Assembly: GCA_002344355.1 (NCBI GenBank)
Contig: DDTN01000017.1
Location: 657-64,656 of the forward strand
Origin: Proteobacteria bacterium UBA2363
GTDB taxonomy: Bacteria; Pseudomonadota; Gammaproteobacteria; Xanthomonadales; UBA2363
DNA length: 64,000 nt
Direction: 5' to 3'
Part shown: positions 56,109 through 64,000 of the stretch, in pieces
Layout of the letters: every line of letters begins with the position of its first letter
Position numbering within the stretch: position 1 is the first letter of the stretch
Program-made: the position numbers and the translations under genes
The notes under the pieces: generated by a model
The model's input: only the letters and a program-made list of their open reading frames with translations
Databases searched by the model: none
Told to the model about the DNA's origin: nothing

Positions 56109-56930
56109 ATGCGCCGTCGCCGACTGCCCCTGCTGCTCGCCGTGCTGGCCGCGCCGCTGTCCGCCCAGACCCTGCAGGAGCAGGTCCTGGAGCGGATCAA
56201 CGTCGAGCGCTGGAACAACGGCCAGCTGCCGCCGCTCAAGGGCCAGGCCAATCTCGACGCCGCCGCCAACGGCCACAGCCAGGCGATGGGCGTGCGCAAC
56301 TTCTTCATGCATTGCGACCCGGACACGCTGACCTCGCCGGGCGACCGAATGGTGGCGGCCGGCTATGCCGGCAACGGCTGGGGCGAGAACATCGCCGCAG
56401 GCTATTCCAGTGCCGCGCAGGTGGTCGCGGGATGGATGGGCAGTTCCGGGCATCGCGCCAACATTCTCTCGACCAGCCATCGCGAAGTCGGCACCGGCCA
56501 CTTCTTCGACAGCGCCGACACCGGCAATATTCGCTTCAACCCGGCGGGGGGCTGCACCTCCAGCACCACCATCGGCCCGTTCGGCCACTACTGGACCCAG
56601 AAGTTCGGCCGCCGCGACGCGGTGATGCCGGTGGTGATCGCCCGCGAGGCCTGGCAGGTGGCCACCTGCAGCATCGACGTCCATCTGTACGGCAGCGGCT
56701 GGGCCAGCCAGTACCGCCTTAGCAACGACGGCACCAACTGGTCGCCCTGGCAGGCGTTCAGCGCCGACGTGCTGTGGACCCTGTCCGGTCCGGCCGGCGG
56801 CACCGCCACCGTGCACGCGCAGATCCGCAACACGGCCGGCACCGTGCGCCAGTCCCAGGACAGCGTCCGTCTGGCGGTCGCCTGCGCGGTGTCCGACCCG
56901 ATCTTCGGCAACGGTTTCCAGGGCGGCTGA
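56109..56930 (+). CDS. Secreted CAP/SCP domain protein
   Basis: This 273-residue protein has a signal peptide (RLPLLLAVLAAPLSAQ). A CAP domain follows (about residues 25-165): LERINVERWNNGQLPPLKGQANLDAAANGHSQAM, the metal-site His pattern HCDPD, GENIAAGYSSAAQVVAGWMGSSGHRANIL and REVGTGHF. A C-terminal beta-rich region ends in DPIFGNGFQGG, the same type of tail seen in other secreted proteins here. Secreted CAP proteins of bacteria are of unproven function, and the domain alone does not show an enzymatic role. Confidence 0.9.
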   Translation: MRRRRLPLLLAVLAAPLSAQTLQEQVLERINVERWNNGQLPPLKGQANLDAAANGHSQAMGVRNFFMHCDPDTLTSPGDRMVAAGYAGNGWGENIAAGYSSAAQVVAGWMGSSGHRANILSTSHREVGTGHFFDSADTGNIRFNPAGGCTSSTTIGPFGHYWTQKFGRRDAVMPVVIAREAWQVATCSIDVHLYGSGWASQYRLSNDGTNWSPWQAFSADVLWTLSGPAGGTATVHAQIRNTAGTVRQSQDSVRLAVACAVSDPIFGNGFQGG

Positions 56931-57011
56931 GCCGCCCGCCGGCCGGGGACGGCCCCGGGACGTGCCGGCCATGAGGGGACCGTCTGCTTTCGCGTGCGGC
57001 CGCGCCCCCGC

Positions 57012-58700
57012 TCAGTCCGCCGTCGACACCACGCAGCGGTCGCGCCCGTCCCGCTTGGCGCGGTAGAGCGCCTGGTCGGCCCGTGCCAGCAGGGCGGCGG
57101 GCGTCTCGTCGCCGTCCGCCCGGGTGACGGCGATGCCGATCGAGGCGGTGGTCGACGGCAGCACGCGGCCGCCCTCCAGGGGGCGCAGGGCGGCCAGCGC
57201 GGTGCGCAGGGCGTCGCCCCGGGCCTGCGCCTGCACGGCGTCGGCCCCCGGCAGGACCAGCACGAACTCCTCGCCGCCGTGCCGGCAGGCGACATCCTCG
57301 GCCCGCACCAGCCCCGCCAGCAGGCGGCCGAACGCCGCCAGCAGGGCGTCGCCGCCGGCATGGCCGTGGCTGTCGTTGTAGCGCTTGAAATGGTCCAGGT
57401 CGATCATCAGCACCGCCAGCGGCTGGCGCATGCGGCGGGCGCGCGCCAGCTCCCGGGGCATCGCCTCGGCCAGCCAGCGCCGGTTGTGCAGGCCGGTCAG
57501 CGGGTCGCGGACCGCCTCGGCGCGCAGGTCCTCCTGCAGGCGCAGGTTGGCCATCGCCATCGACAGCTGCTCGCTCAGGCTGGCCGCGAGCTGGCGCTCG
57601 CGCGGGTCGAACGGCCGCCAGCGCGAGAGGTTGAGCAGGCCCTGCGGCTCGCCCTGGGCGGTCAGCGGCAGGCACAGCGAGACACCGCCGGCAAGGTCCT
57701 CGGCGCGCAGGTGGGCGCACACGCGCGCCGCCTGCGGGTGCTCGGCCTGCACCGGCTGGCCGCTGCGCAGGGCCCAGCACTGGCCGTGCTGGAAGGTCGA
57801 CGCGCTGGCGACCGCCGGCTCGCCCCAGCGCCAGGCCTCGGCCACACCCTCGCCGCCGGGCACCAGGACCTGGCCGGCCGCCTCCGGCAACAGCACGGCG
57901 GCGGCGCGGGTCGCCGCGGCGAGCGCTTCCTCGCGGCTGCGGCAGGCCTGCAGGGCATCGCCGAGCGCCGCCAGCGTGCCCAGTTCCTGGGCACGCAGGT
58001 CCATCTCGGCCAGGGACTCCTGCAGCTGCCGGGCGTTGCTGCGCATCTCGGCCTCGGCCCGCCAGCGCCGGCGCTGCTCGCGGAACACCAGGGCGAAGGC
58101 GAGGCCGAGCAGGAGCACGCTCGCTGCCACGGCGGCGGTGGCGATGGCCAGGCTGGCGCGCTGGCTGGCGTCGCTGCGACGCTGGCGCTCGGCCAGCGTC
58201 GCCGCCTCGCCGGCGAGCAGGGCGTCGGCGACCTGCACCAGCTCGCCTTCGAGGGCCATCCGCTCGGCGCTGGCGAGCAGCGCGCGCGCCTGCTCGAGGC
58301 CCTGTTCGCGGTAGATCGACAGCGCCTCTTCCAGTTGCCGCAGGCGCAGGCCCACGAGCTCGCCCAGGCGCCGGGCCCGGGCGGCCTCGGCGACCTGGTG
58401 CGCGAGCAGCCCCTGCAGTTCCAGCTCCACGCCGGCGATCACCGGTGCCGCGCGGTGGTAGCCGGCGAGCATCGCCGGATCGCCGGTGAGCAGGTAGCCG
58501 CGCTGGCTGGCGACCGCCGAGCGCAGCTCGGTTTCCAGCCGCGCCACCGCCTCGCGCACGCGCCAGGCGTGGGCGACCTCGCGGGCATCGGCCTGGGCCC
58601 GGGCGATCGCGGTCCATGCGGTCCAGGCGAGGGCCGCGAGCAGGGCCAGCACGATCGCGAACAGGATCGAGATGCGGCGACGGAGTCCGAGCCGGGCCAT
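57012..58700 (-). CDS. Membrane diguanylate cyclase (CHASE3-like, GAF, GGDEF)
   Basis: This 562-residue protein has two transmembrane segments (about 9-30 and 185-208) enclosing a CHASE3-like periplasmic sensor with the SQRGYLLTGDPAMLAGY motif. A GAF-type domain spans about 240-395. The C-terminal GGDEF domain has the active-site motif HGGEEF. An RAED I-site lies five residues before it, so product inhibition by cyclic-di-GMP is expected. It makes c-di-GMP from GTP; the PilZ protein at 44364 is a plausible receptor. It is divergent from the glutamate dehydrogenase gene, with start codons 225 bp apart. Confidence 0.93.
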   Translation of the reverse strand: MARLGLRRRISILFAIVLALLAALAWTAWTAIARAQADAREVAHAWRVREAVARLETELRSAVASQRGYLLTGDPAMLAGYHRAAPVIAGVELELQGLLAHQVAEAARARRLGELVGLRLRQLEEALSIYREQGLEQARALLASAERMALEGELVQVADALLAGEAATLAERQRRSDASQRASLAIATAAVAASVLLLGLAFALVFREQRRRWRAEAEMRSNARQLQESLAEMDLRAQELGTLAALGDALQACRSREEALAAATRAAAVLLPEAAGQVLVPGGEGVAEAWRWGEPAVASASTFQHGQCWALRSGQPVQAEHPQAARVCAHLRAEDLAGGVSLCLPLTAQGEPQGLLNLSRWRPFDPRERQLAASLSEQLSMAMANLRLQEDLRAEAVRDPLTGLHNRRWLAEAMPRELARARRMRQPLAVLMIDLDHFKRYNDSHGHAGGDALLAAFGRLLAGLVRAEDVACRHGGEEFVLVLPGADAVQAQARGDALRTALAALRPLEGGRVLPSTTASIGIAVTRADGDETPAALLARADQALYRAKRDGRDRCVVSTAD

Positions 58701-58924
58701 GGCGGCATTGAAGCACAAGTGCGCGCCACCACCACTCCGCATTGCCGCGCAGTGTGACGGGTTTCGCATCCGCGCCGGCCGGCGCTGCCGCCACCGTGCG
58801 CGACTGCCCGGGGCCGGGCCTGGCCCGCGCGCCGGGTGCGCCGCGCATGGCCTTTGCCGGCGCCCCTCGGTATCCTTCGCGGCCTCGTCCCACAACGGCC
58901 CGCCCAGGGCCCGGAGCCCCCGCA

Positions 58925-61900
58925 ATGAGCGCCCCTGCCGCGGCCGTCGCCGCGTCCAACGCCCTGTCCGACATCCAGACCCACCTCGGCAACCGCCTCG
59001 ACGGCGCCCGCCTGCAGGCTGGCCAGGTGCTCGCCCAGGCCCTGCTCGGTCCGGCCGAGCCGGAGGAGCTGGATCTGCGCGACGCGCGCGAATGGGCGGC
59101 GCTGGCGACCGACCTGCTCGACCTGGCGACCACCCGCCTGGTCGGCAGGCCGCAGGTCCGCGTGTTCAACCCCGAGCGCGCCGGCAACGGCTGGGAATGC
59201 GACCACACCGTGGTCCAGGTGGTCAACGACGACATGCCGTTCCTGGTCGACAGCGTCGGCATGGCGCTGGCGGCCAACGGCCTGGCCACCCACCTGCTGT
59301 TCCACCCGGTGCTGTCGGCGAGCCGCGACGGCGCCGGCCACCTGACCGCCCTGGGCCAGGGCGACCTGGCCGAGTCGGTCATGCACATCGAGGTCGACCG
59401 GATCGGCGAGCCCGGCCGCCTGGTCGCCCTGCGCGAGTCGATCGAGCGCGCCCTGGCCGACGTACGCGCCGCGGTCGCCGACTGGCGGGCGATGCGCGAG
59501 CGCATGCGCAACCTCGCCGAGGAACTCGCCGCCGAGCCGGTGCCGCTGCAGCTCGACGAGCGCGAGGAGGTCCGCGACTTCCTGCGCTGGATGGCCGACG
59601 ACCACTTCACCTTCCTGGGCTACCGAGAATACGAGGTCGTGCCCGGCGACGGCGACGAACTGCTGCGCGCGGTGCCCGGCACCGGCCTGGGCGTGATGCG
59701 CGGCGACGAGTCCGGCGTGGTGCCGCGCAGCGTGCGCAGCCTGGCCGCGCACGACGCCGAGAAGCCGGGCGCCATGCGCGCCATCATCATCACCAAGACC
59801 AACGCCCGCGCCACCGTGCACCGGCCCGGCTACATGGACTACGTCGGCGTGCTGCGCTTCGATGCGCAGGGCAGGGCGATCGGCGAGCGGCGCTTCATCG
59901 GCCTGTTCACCTCCGGCGCCTACATGCGCCGTCCCGGCGACGTGCCGCTGGTGCGCACCAAGGTCGAGCAGGTGATGCAGCGCTCGGGGCTGCGCTCGGC
60001 CAGCCACAGCGGCAAGGCGCTAAAGCACATCCTGGAGACGTTGCCGCGCGACGAGCTGTTCCAGTGCACCGCCGAGGAGCTGCACGCGACCACCCGGGGC
60101 ATCCTCGGCCTCCAGGAGCGGCCGCGCTCGCGCCTGTTCCTGCGCAAGGACCGTTTCGGGCGCTTCTTCTCGGCGCTGGCCTTCATCCCCCGCGACCGCT
60201 TCAACACCTCGGTCCGCGAGCGCATCGAAGCCCTGCTGCTGCGCGCGCTGGACGGCGAGACGCTGGACGCCCAGGTCCTGGTCGGCGAGTCCAGCCTGGC
60301 CCGGCTGCACATGGTGGTCCGGCCCCGGCAGGGCGCGACGCCGGCCCCCGACATCGCCGCGCTCGAGGCAGAGGTGGGCGAGATCGCCCGCCACTGGCAG
60401 GACGAGCTGCGCGACCGCCTGGTCGTGCGCCACGGCAGGGACGCCGGCGTCCGGCTGGCCGCCCGGTTCGGCCGGGCCTTCCCGGCCGGCTACATCGAGG
60501 AGGCCACGCCCGAGGAGGCGGCCCGCGACGTCGAGACCCTGGACACCCTGGCCCCGGACCACGCCATCCGCCTGAGCCTGTACCGCGCCGGCCGCGGCGA
60601 GGAAAGCCCGCTGCGCTTCAAGCTGTACCGCTACGGCTCGCAGGTGACGCTGTCCGAGGCGCTGCCGATGATGGAGCACATGGGCCTGCGCATCCTCGCC
60701 GAGCACCCCTGGGAGCTCGACATCGAGGGCCACCGCCTGTGCATCCAGGACTTCGAGATCGCCTTTCCCGAGGGGATGGACGTCGACCTGGAGAACTCGC
60801 ACCGGTTCTTCGAGGAGGCGTTCGCGGCGGTCTGGGGCGGCCGCGCCGAGAGCGACGGCTTCAACCGGCTGATCATCGGCGCCCGCCTGTTCTGGCGCGA
60901 GGTGGCGGTGCTGCGCGCCTACGCCAAGTTCCTGCTGCAGGCCGGCACGCCGTTCTCGCAGGCATACATGGAGGAGACCCTGGGCCGCTATCCGGTGCTG
61001 GCCAGGCTGTTGATCGAGATCTTCCAGGCCAAGTTCGACCCGGCCCGCGACGCCGAGGACGCCGCCGCGACGGCGCGCGAGCAGGCGCTGCTCGGCCGCG
61101 CCCTGGAGCGGCTGTCGCGCAGCGACGCCGAGCGGGCCCGGATCCCGGCGCTGGTGCAGGCGCGCGGCGCCGGCCGCCAGGCTTTCGAACAGGCCGCCGT
61201 GGCGATGGCCAAGGCGCTGCTCGAGGAGGTCGCCAGCCTCGACGAGGACCGCATCCTGCGCGGCCTGATGGCGGCGATCCACGCCACCTTGCGCACCAAC
61301 TACTACCAGACCGGGGGCGACGGCCAGCCGCACGACTACCTCAGCCTTAAGTTCGACAACGAGCGGCTGCTCGACCTGCCCAAGCCGCGGCCGTACCGCG
61401 AGATCTTCGTCTATTCGCCGCGCGTCGAGGGCGTGCACCTGCGCTTCGGCCCGGTCGCGCGCGGCGGACTGCGCTGGTCGGACCGGCGCGAGGACTTCCG
61501 CACCGAGGTGCTGGGCCTGGTCAAGGCGCAGATGGTCAAGAACACGGTGATCGTCCCGGTCGGCGCCAAGGGCGGCTTCTTCGCCAAGCGGCCGCCGGCC
61601 GGCGGCGACCGCGACGCGGTGCTGGCCGAGGGCATCGCCTGCTACCAGACCTTCATCAACGGCCTGCTCGACGTCACCGACAACCTGGTCGACGGCCGCA
61701 CCGTGCCGCCCGCCGACGTGGTGCGCCACGACGGCGACGATCCCTACATGGTGGTCGCCGCCGACAAGGGCACCGCCAGCTTCTCCGACATCGCCAACGC
61801 GATCTCCGCCGAGCGCGGCTTCTGGCTGGGCGACGCGTTCGCCTCCGGCGGCTCGGTCGGCTACGACCACAAGGGCATGGGGATCACCGCGAGGGGCGCC

Positions 61901-63877
61901 TGGGAGTCGGTCAAGCGGCACTTCCGCGCGCTCGGCATCGACTGCCAGAAGCAGGAGTTCACCTGCGTCGGCATCGGCGACATGTCCGGCGACGTGTTCG
62001 GCAACGGCATGCTGCTGTCGCGCCACATCCGCCTGGTCGCCGCCTTCGACCACCGGCACATCTTCATCGACCCGCAGCCCGACGCGGCGCGCGGCTTCGC
62101 CGAGCGCGAGCGCCTGTTCTCGCTGCCGCGTTCGAGCTGGGAGGACTACGATCGCGCCCTGATCTCCGAGGGCGGCGGCGTCTGGCCGCGCAGCGCCAAG
62201 TCGATTCCGGTGTCCGCGCAGGCGCGCGCCGCGCTCGGCATCGACGACGACGTCGAGGCGCTCCCCCCCAACGAGCTGATGCGGGCGATCCTGAAGGCGC
62301 CGGTCGGGCTGCTCTGGAACGGCGGCATCGGGACCTACGTGAAGGCCGCCAGCGAAAGCCACGCCGAGGTCGGCGACCGCGCCAACACGCCGTTGCGGGT
62401 CGACGGCCGCGAGCTGCGTTGCCAGGTGGTCGGCGAGGGCGGCAACCTGGGCATGACCCAGCTCGGCCGCATCGAGGCGGCGCGCCACGCCGGCGTGCTG
62501 CTCAACACCGACTTCATCGACAACTCGGCGGGGGTCGACACCTCCGACCACGAGGTCAACATCAAGATCCTGCTCAACGAGCTGGTCCAGCGCGGCGCGC
62601 TGGCGCTGGACGAGCGCAACCGCCTGCTCGCGGCGATGACCGACGAGGTCGCCGAGCTGGTGCTCAACGACAACTACCGGCAGAACCAGGCGATCAGCCT
62701 GATGGAGCGGATGAGCGTCGCCCGCCTGGGTTCCAAGCAGCACTTCATCCGCACCCTGGAGAGCCGCGGCAAGCTCGACCGCGGCATCGAGTACCTGCCG
62801 TCGGACGCCGAGCTGGAGGAGCGCCGCGCCCGGGGCGAGGGCCTGACCCGGCCGGAGCTGGCCGTGCTGCTGTCCTACAGCAAGATCGACCTGTTCGAGC
62901 GCCTGCTCGATTCCGACGTGCCGGAAGATCCGCACCTGTCGGCGGAACTGGCCCGCTACTTCCCCCGGCCGATCCAGGAACGCTGGTCGGCCGAGCTCGA
63001 GCAGCACCGCCTGCGCCGCGAGATCATCGCCACCGCGGTCACCAACTCGATCGTCAACCGGATGGGCGCCACCTTCGTGCTGCGCATGCAGGAGGATACC
63101 GGCGAGTCCGCCGGCCAGGTCGCCAAGGCGTTCTCGATCGCCCGCGAGGTGCTCGACGCGCGCGGCCTGTGGGCGCAGATCGACGCCCTCGACGGCCAGG
63201 TCGCCGACGCCGTCCAGATCGACGCGCTGATGCGGATCTGGCAGCTGCTGCGGGCGATGACCCGTTGGCTGCTCAACCTGCCGGGCGAGCGGCTGGTGAT
63301 CGCCCGGGCGGTGACGCGCTACGCCCCCGGCCTCGCCGAGCTGCGCAAGGAGCTTGGCCGCCTGGTCTCCGACGGCGAGCGCGAGGCGATGAAGGCCGAT
63401 GCCGCCCACTGGGTCGAGCGCGGCCTGCCGGGCGGCCTGGCGGGGCAGGTCAGCGCCCTGCTGCCGCTGTCGTCGGCGCTCGACATCGTCGAGCTGGCGG
63501 TGGCGCACGGCTTGCCGGTGGCGCGGGTCGCCGAGGTCTGGTTCGAGGTCGGCGAGGCGCTGCACCTGAAGTGGCTGACCGACCGCATCGAGGACCTGCC
63601 GGTCGCAGGGCGCTGGCATGCCCATGCGCGCGGCAACCTGCGCGACGAGCTGTTCGGCCAGCATCGCGCCCTGACCGCGCAGTTCCTGCGCGCCGGCGGC
63701 GCCGAGGCCGGTCGCGCCGCGGTCGGCCAGTGGTTCGAGCAGGCCGACGATTCGCTGCGCTTCACCCTGGGCATGCTCGCCGAGATGCGCAGCCAGGTCG
63801 GCATGGACTACCCGACCGTGATGGTCGCGGTGCGCCGGCTTTCGCAGCTGGTCAATGCCGGCAGCCGCGGCGGCTGA
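58925..63877 (+). CDS. gdhB: NAD-specific glutamate dehydrogenase, large type
   Basis: This 1650-residue enzyme belongs to the L-GDH180-type family (Bac_GDH). It interconverts glutamate and 2-oxoglutarate with NAD+. Recognisable segments include VQVVNDDMPFLVDSVGMAL in the N-terminal region, the catalytic-core VRFGPVARGGLRWSDRREDFRTE and VIVPVGAKGGFFAKRPP, and the nucleotide-binding region VGEGGNLGMTQLGRIEAARHAG. Length agrees with the family (about 1600 residues). The start is ATG 58925; earlier in-frame codons reach back to 58742 with no ribosome-binding site. The symbol follows usage in Pseudomonas. Confidence 0.95.
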   Translation: MSAPAAAVAASNALSDIQTHLGNRLDGARLQAGQVLAQALLGPAEPEELDLRDAREWAALATDLLDLATTRLVGRPQVRVFNPERAGNGWECDHTVVQVVNDDMPFLVDSVGMALAANGLATHLLFHPVLSASRDGAGHLTALGQGDLAESVMHIEVDRIGEPGRLVALRESIERALADVRAAVADWRAMRERMRNLAEELAAEPVPLQLDEREEVRDFLRWMADDHFTFLGYREYEVVPGDGDELLRAVPGTGLGVMRGDESGVVPRSVRSLAAHDAEKPGAMRAIIITKTNARATVHRPGYMDYVGVLRFDAQGRAIGERRFIGLFTSGAYMRRPGDVPLVRTKVEQVMQRSGLRSASHSGKALKHILETLPRDELFQCTAEELHATTRGILGLQERPRSRLFLRKDRFGRFFSALAFIPRDRFNTSVRERIEALLLRALDGETLDAQVLVGESSLARLHMVVRPRQGATPAPDIAALEAEVGEIARHWQDELRDRLVVRHGRDAGVRLAARFGRAFPAGYIEEATPEEAARDVETLDTLAPDHAIRLSLYRAGRGEESPLRFKLYRYGSQVTLSEALPMMEHMGLRILAEHPWELDIEGHRLCIQDFEIAFPEGMDVDLENSHRFFEEAFAAVWGGRAESDGFNRLIIGARLFWREVAVLRAYAKFLLQAGTPFSQAYMEETLGRYPVLARLLIEIFQAKFDPARDAEDAAATAREQALLGRALERLSRSDAERARIPALVQARGAGRQAFEQAAVAMAKALLEEVASLDEDRILRGLMAAIHATLRTNYYQTGGDGQPHDYLSLKFDNERLLDLPKPRPYREIFVYSPRVEGVHLRFGPVARGGLRWSDRREDFRTEVLGLVKAQMVKNTVIVPVGAKGGFFAKRPPAGGDRDAVLAEGIACYQTFINGLLDVTDNLVDGRTVPPADVVRHDGDDPYMVVAADKGTASFSDIANAISAERGFWLGDAFASGGSVGYDHKGMGITARGAWESVKRHFRALGIDCQKQEFTCVGIGDMSGDVFGNGMLLSRHIRLVAAFDHRHIFIDPQPDAARGFAERERLFSLPRSSWEDYDRALISEGGGVWPRSAKSIPVSAQARAALGIDDDVEALPPNELMRAILKAPVGLLWNGGIGTYVKAASESHAEVGDRANTPLRVDGRELRCQVVGEGGNLGMTQLGRIEAARHAGVLLNTDFIDNSAGVDTSDHEVNIKILLNELVQRGALALDERNRLLAAMTDEVAELVLNDNYRQNQAISLMERMSVARLGSKQHFIRTLESRGKLDRGIEYLPSDAELEERRARGEGLTRPELAVLLSYSKIDLFERLLDSDVPEDPHLSAELARYFPRPIQERWSAELEQHRLRREIIATAVTNSIVNRMGATFVLRMQEDTGESAGQVAKAFSIAREVLDARGLWAQIDALDGQVADAVQIDALMRIWQLLRAMTRWLLNLPGERLVIARAVTRYAPGLAELRKELGRLVSDGEREAMKADAAHWVERGLPGGLAGQVSALLPLSSALDIVELAVAHGLPVARVAEVWFEVGEALHLKWLTDRIEDLPVAGRWHAHARGNLRDELFGQHRALTAQFLRAGGAEAGRAAVGQWFEQADDSLRFTLGMLAEMRSQVGMDYPTVMVAVRRLSQLVNAGSRGG

Positions 63878-63892
63878 GCCGTCGACGCCGTC

Positions 63893-63918
63893 CCCGGCTC
63901 CGCCTTGGCGGGGCCGGG
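63893..63918 (+). terminator. Probable terminator of glutamate dehydrogenase gene
   Basis: A 12-bp stem (CCCGGCTCCGCC/GGCGGGGCCGGG, one G-U pair) with a two-base loop starts 15 bp after the stop codon. There is no downstream T-run. Confidence 0.5.
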
Positions 63919-64000
63919 TCGGCGCGCTATCTTGGCTTCGTATACGGGCAGCGCGCGGATCCCGGCCCCCGTGGATCGCGCCAGCACCGAGTCGAGGACG

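Noticed and set aside
60020..63664. 1214-residue open frame opposite glutamate dehydrogenase
   Set aside because: Same G+C artefact; composition is Arg/Gln/Gly/Val-rich with no motif, and it lies entirely within a confidently assigned gene on the other strand.

Overview
The window is about 70% G+C chromosomal DNA from a gammaproteobacterium. It most likely belongs to the Xanthomonadales/Lysobacterales. That placement is inferred from the very large NAD-glutamate dehydrogenase, an ArsR-methyltransferase/metH operon, a YeiP-type EF-P paralogue, GTCAGAG/CTCTGAC palindromic repeats of the REP type, and several secreted proteins carrying a GF[EQ] motif. No rRNA or tRNA gene or CRISPR array was recognised.

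Layout. Positions 1-3230 hold a truncated neurotransmitter:sodium-symporter-like transporter, an NhaC Na+/H+ antiporter and a NUDIX hydrolase. Positions 3968-7399 form a complete integron: a tyrosine integrase with the IntI-specific insert and all catalytic residues, transcribed away from a probable attI site, followed by five promoterless gene cassettes. Four foldable attC sites follow cassettes 1-4. The cassettes are visibly lower in G+C than their surroundings and encode proteins of unknown function. The array ends without a fifth attC and is followed by a 5'-truncated IS91-family transposase. Positions 8514-30893 carry about 29 mostly small, single-domain genes, nearly all on the + strand. 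They include GNAT, VOC, GFA, cupin, YCII, HIT, DUF3024, DUF6429, NTF2-like, PhzF, SRPBCC and phosphoglycerate-mutase-like proteins, plus several secreted or membrane proteins. A membrane-bound-hydrolase-like amidohydrolase is the main exception in strand.

Positions 31016-36561 hold a compact cluster: a secreted beta-helix/InlB-repeat protein, a GNAT acetyltransferase, three tandem paralogous phage-tail-collar (MdpB-type) proteins and, across a divergent promoter, two small DUF6916-like proteins, one with a Tat signal. No other phage genes are present, so this looks like a dedicated but poorly described bacterial system and is the best candidate here for new biology. Positions 36660-48015 hold membrane and metabolic genes: DUF418, a Tat-exported aldo/keto reductase with an ATP/ADP-translocase-like carrier, a Ca2+/Na+ antiporter, a membrane-anchored alcohol dehydrogenase, yeiP, an SDR enzyme, a PilZ protein, a TPR/OGT-like glycosyltransferase and an AI-2E family permease.

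Positions 48037-52753 hold cobalamin-dependent methionine synthase (metH) behind an ArsR-methyltransferase fusion. An operator-like palindrome overlaps the regulator's start codon. Positions 52908-63877 hold two secreted DUF1566 proteins, an acyl-CoA dehydrogenase, a secreted CAP/SCP protein, a membrane diguanylate cyclase (CHASE3-like, GAF, GGEEF with I-site) and, divergently, the 1650-residue NAD-dependent glutamate dehydrogenase.
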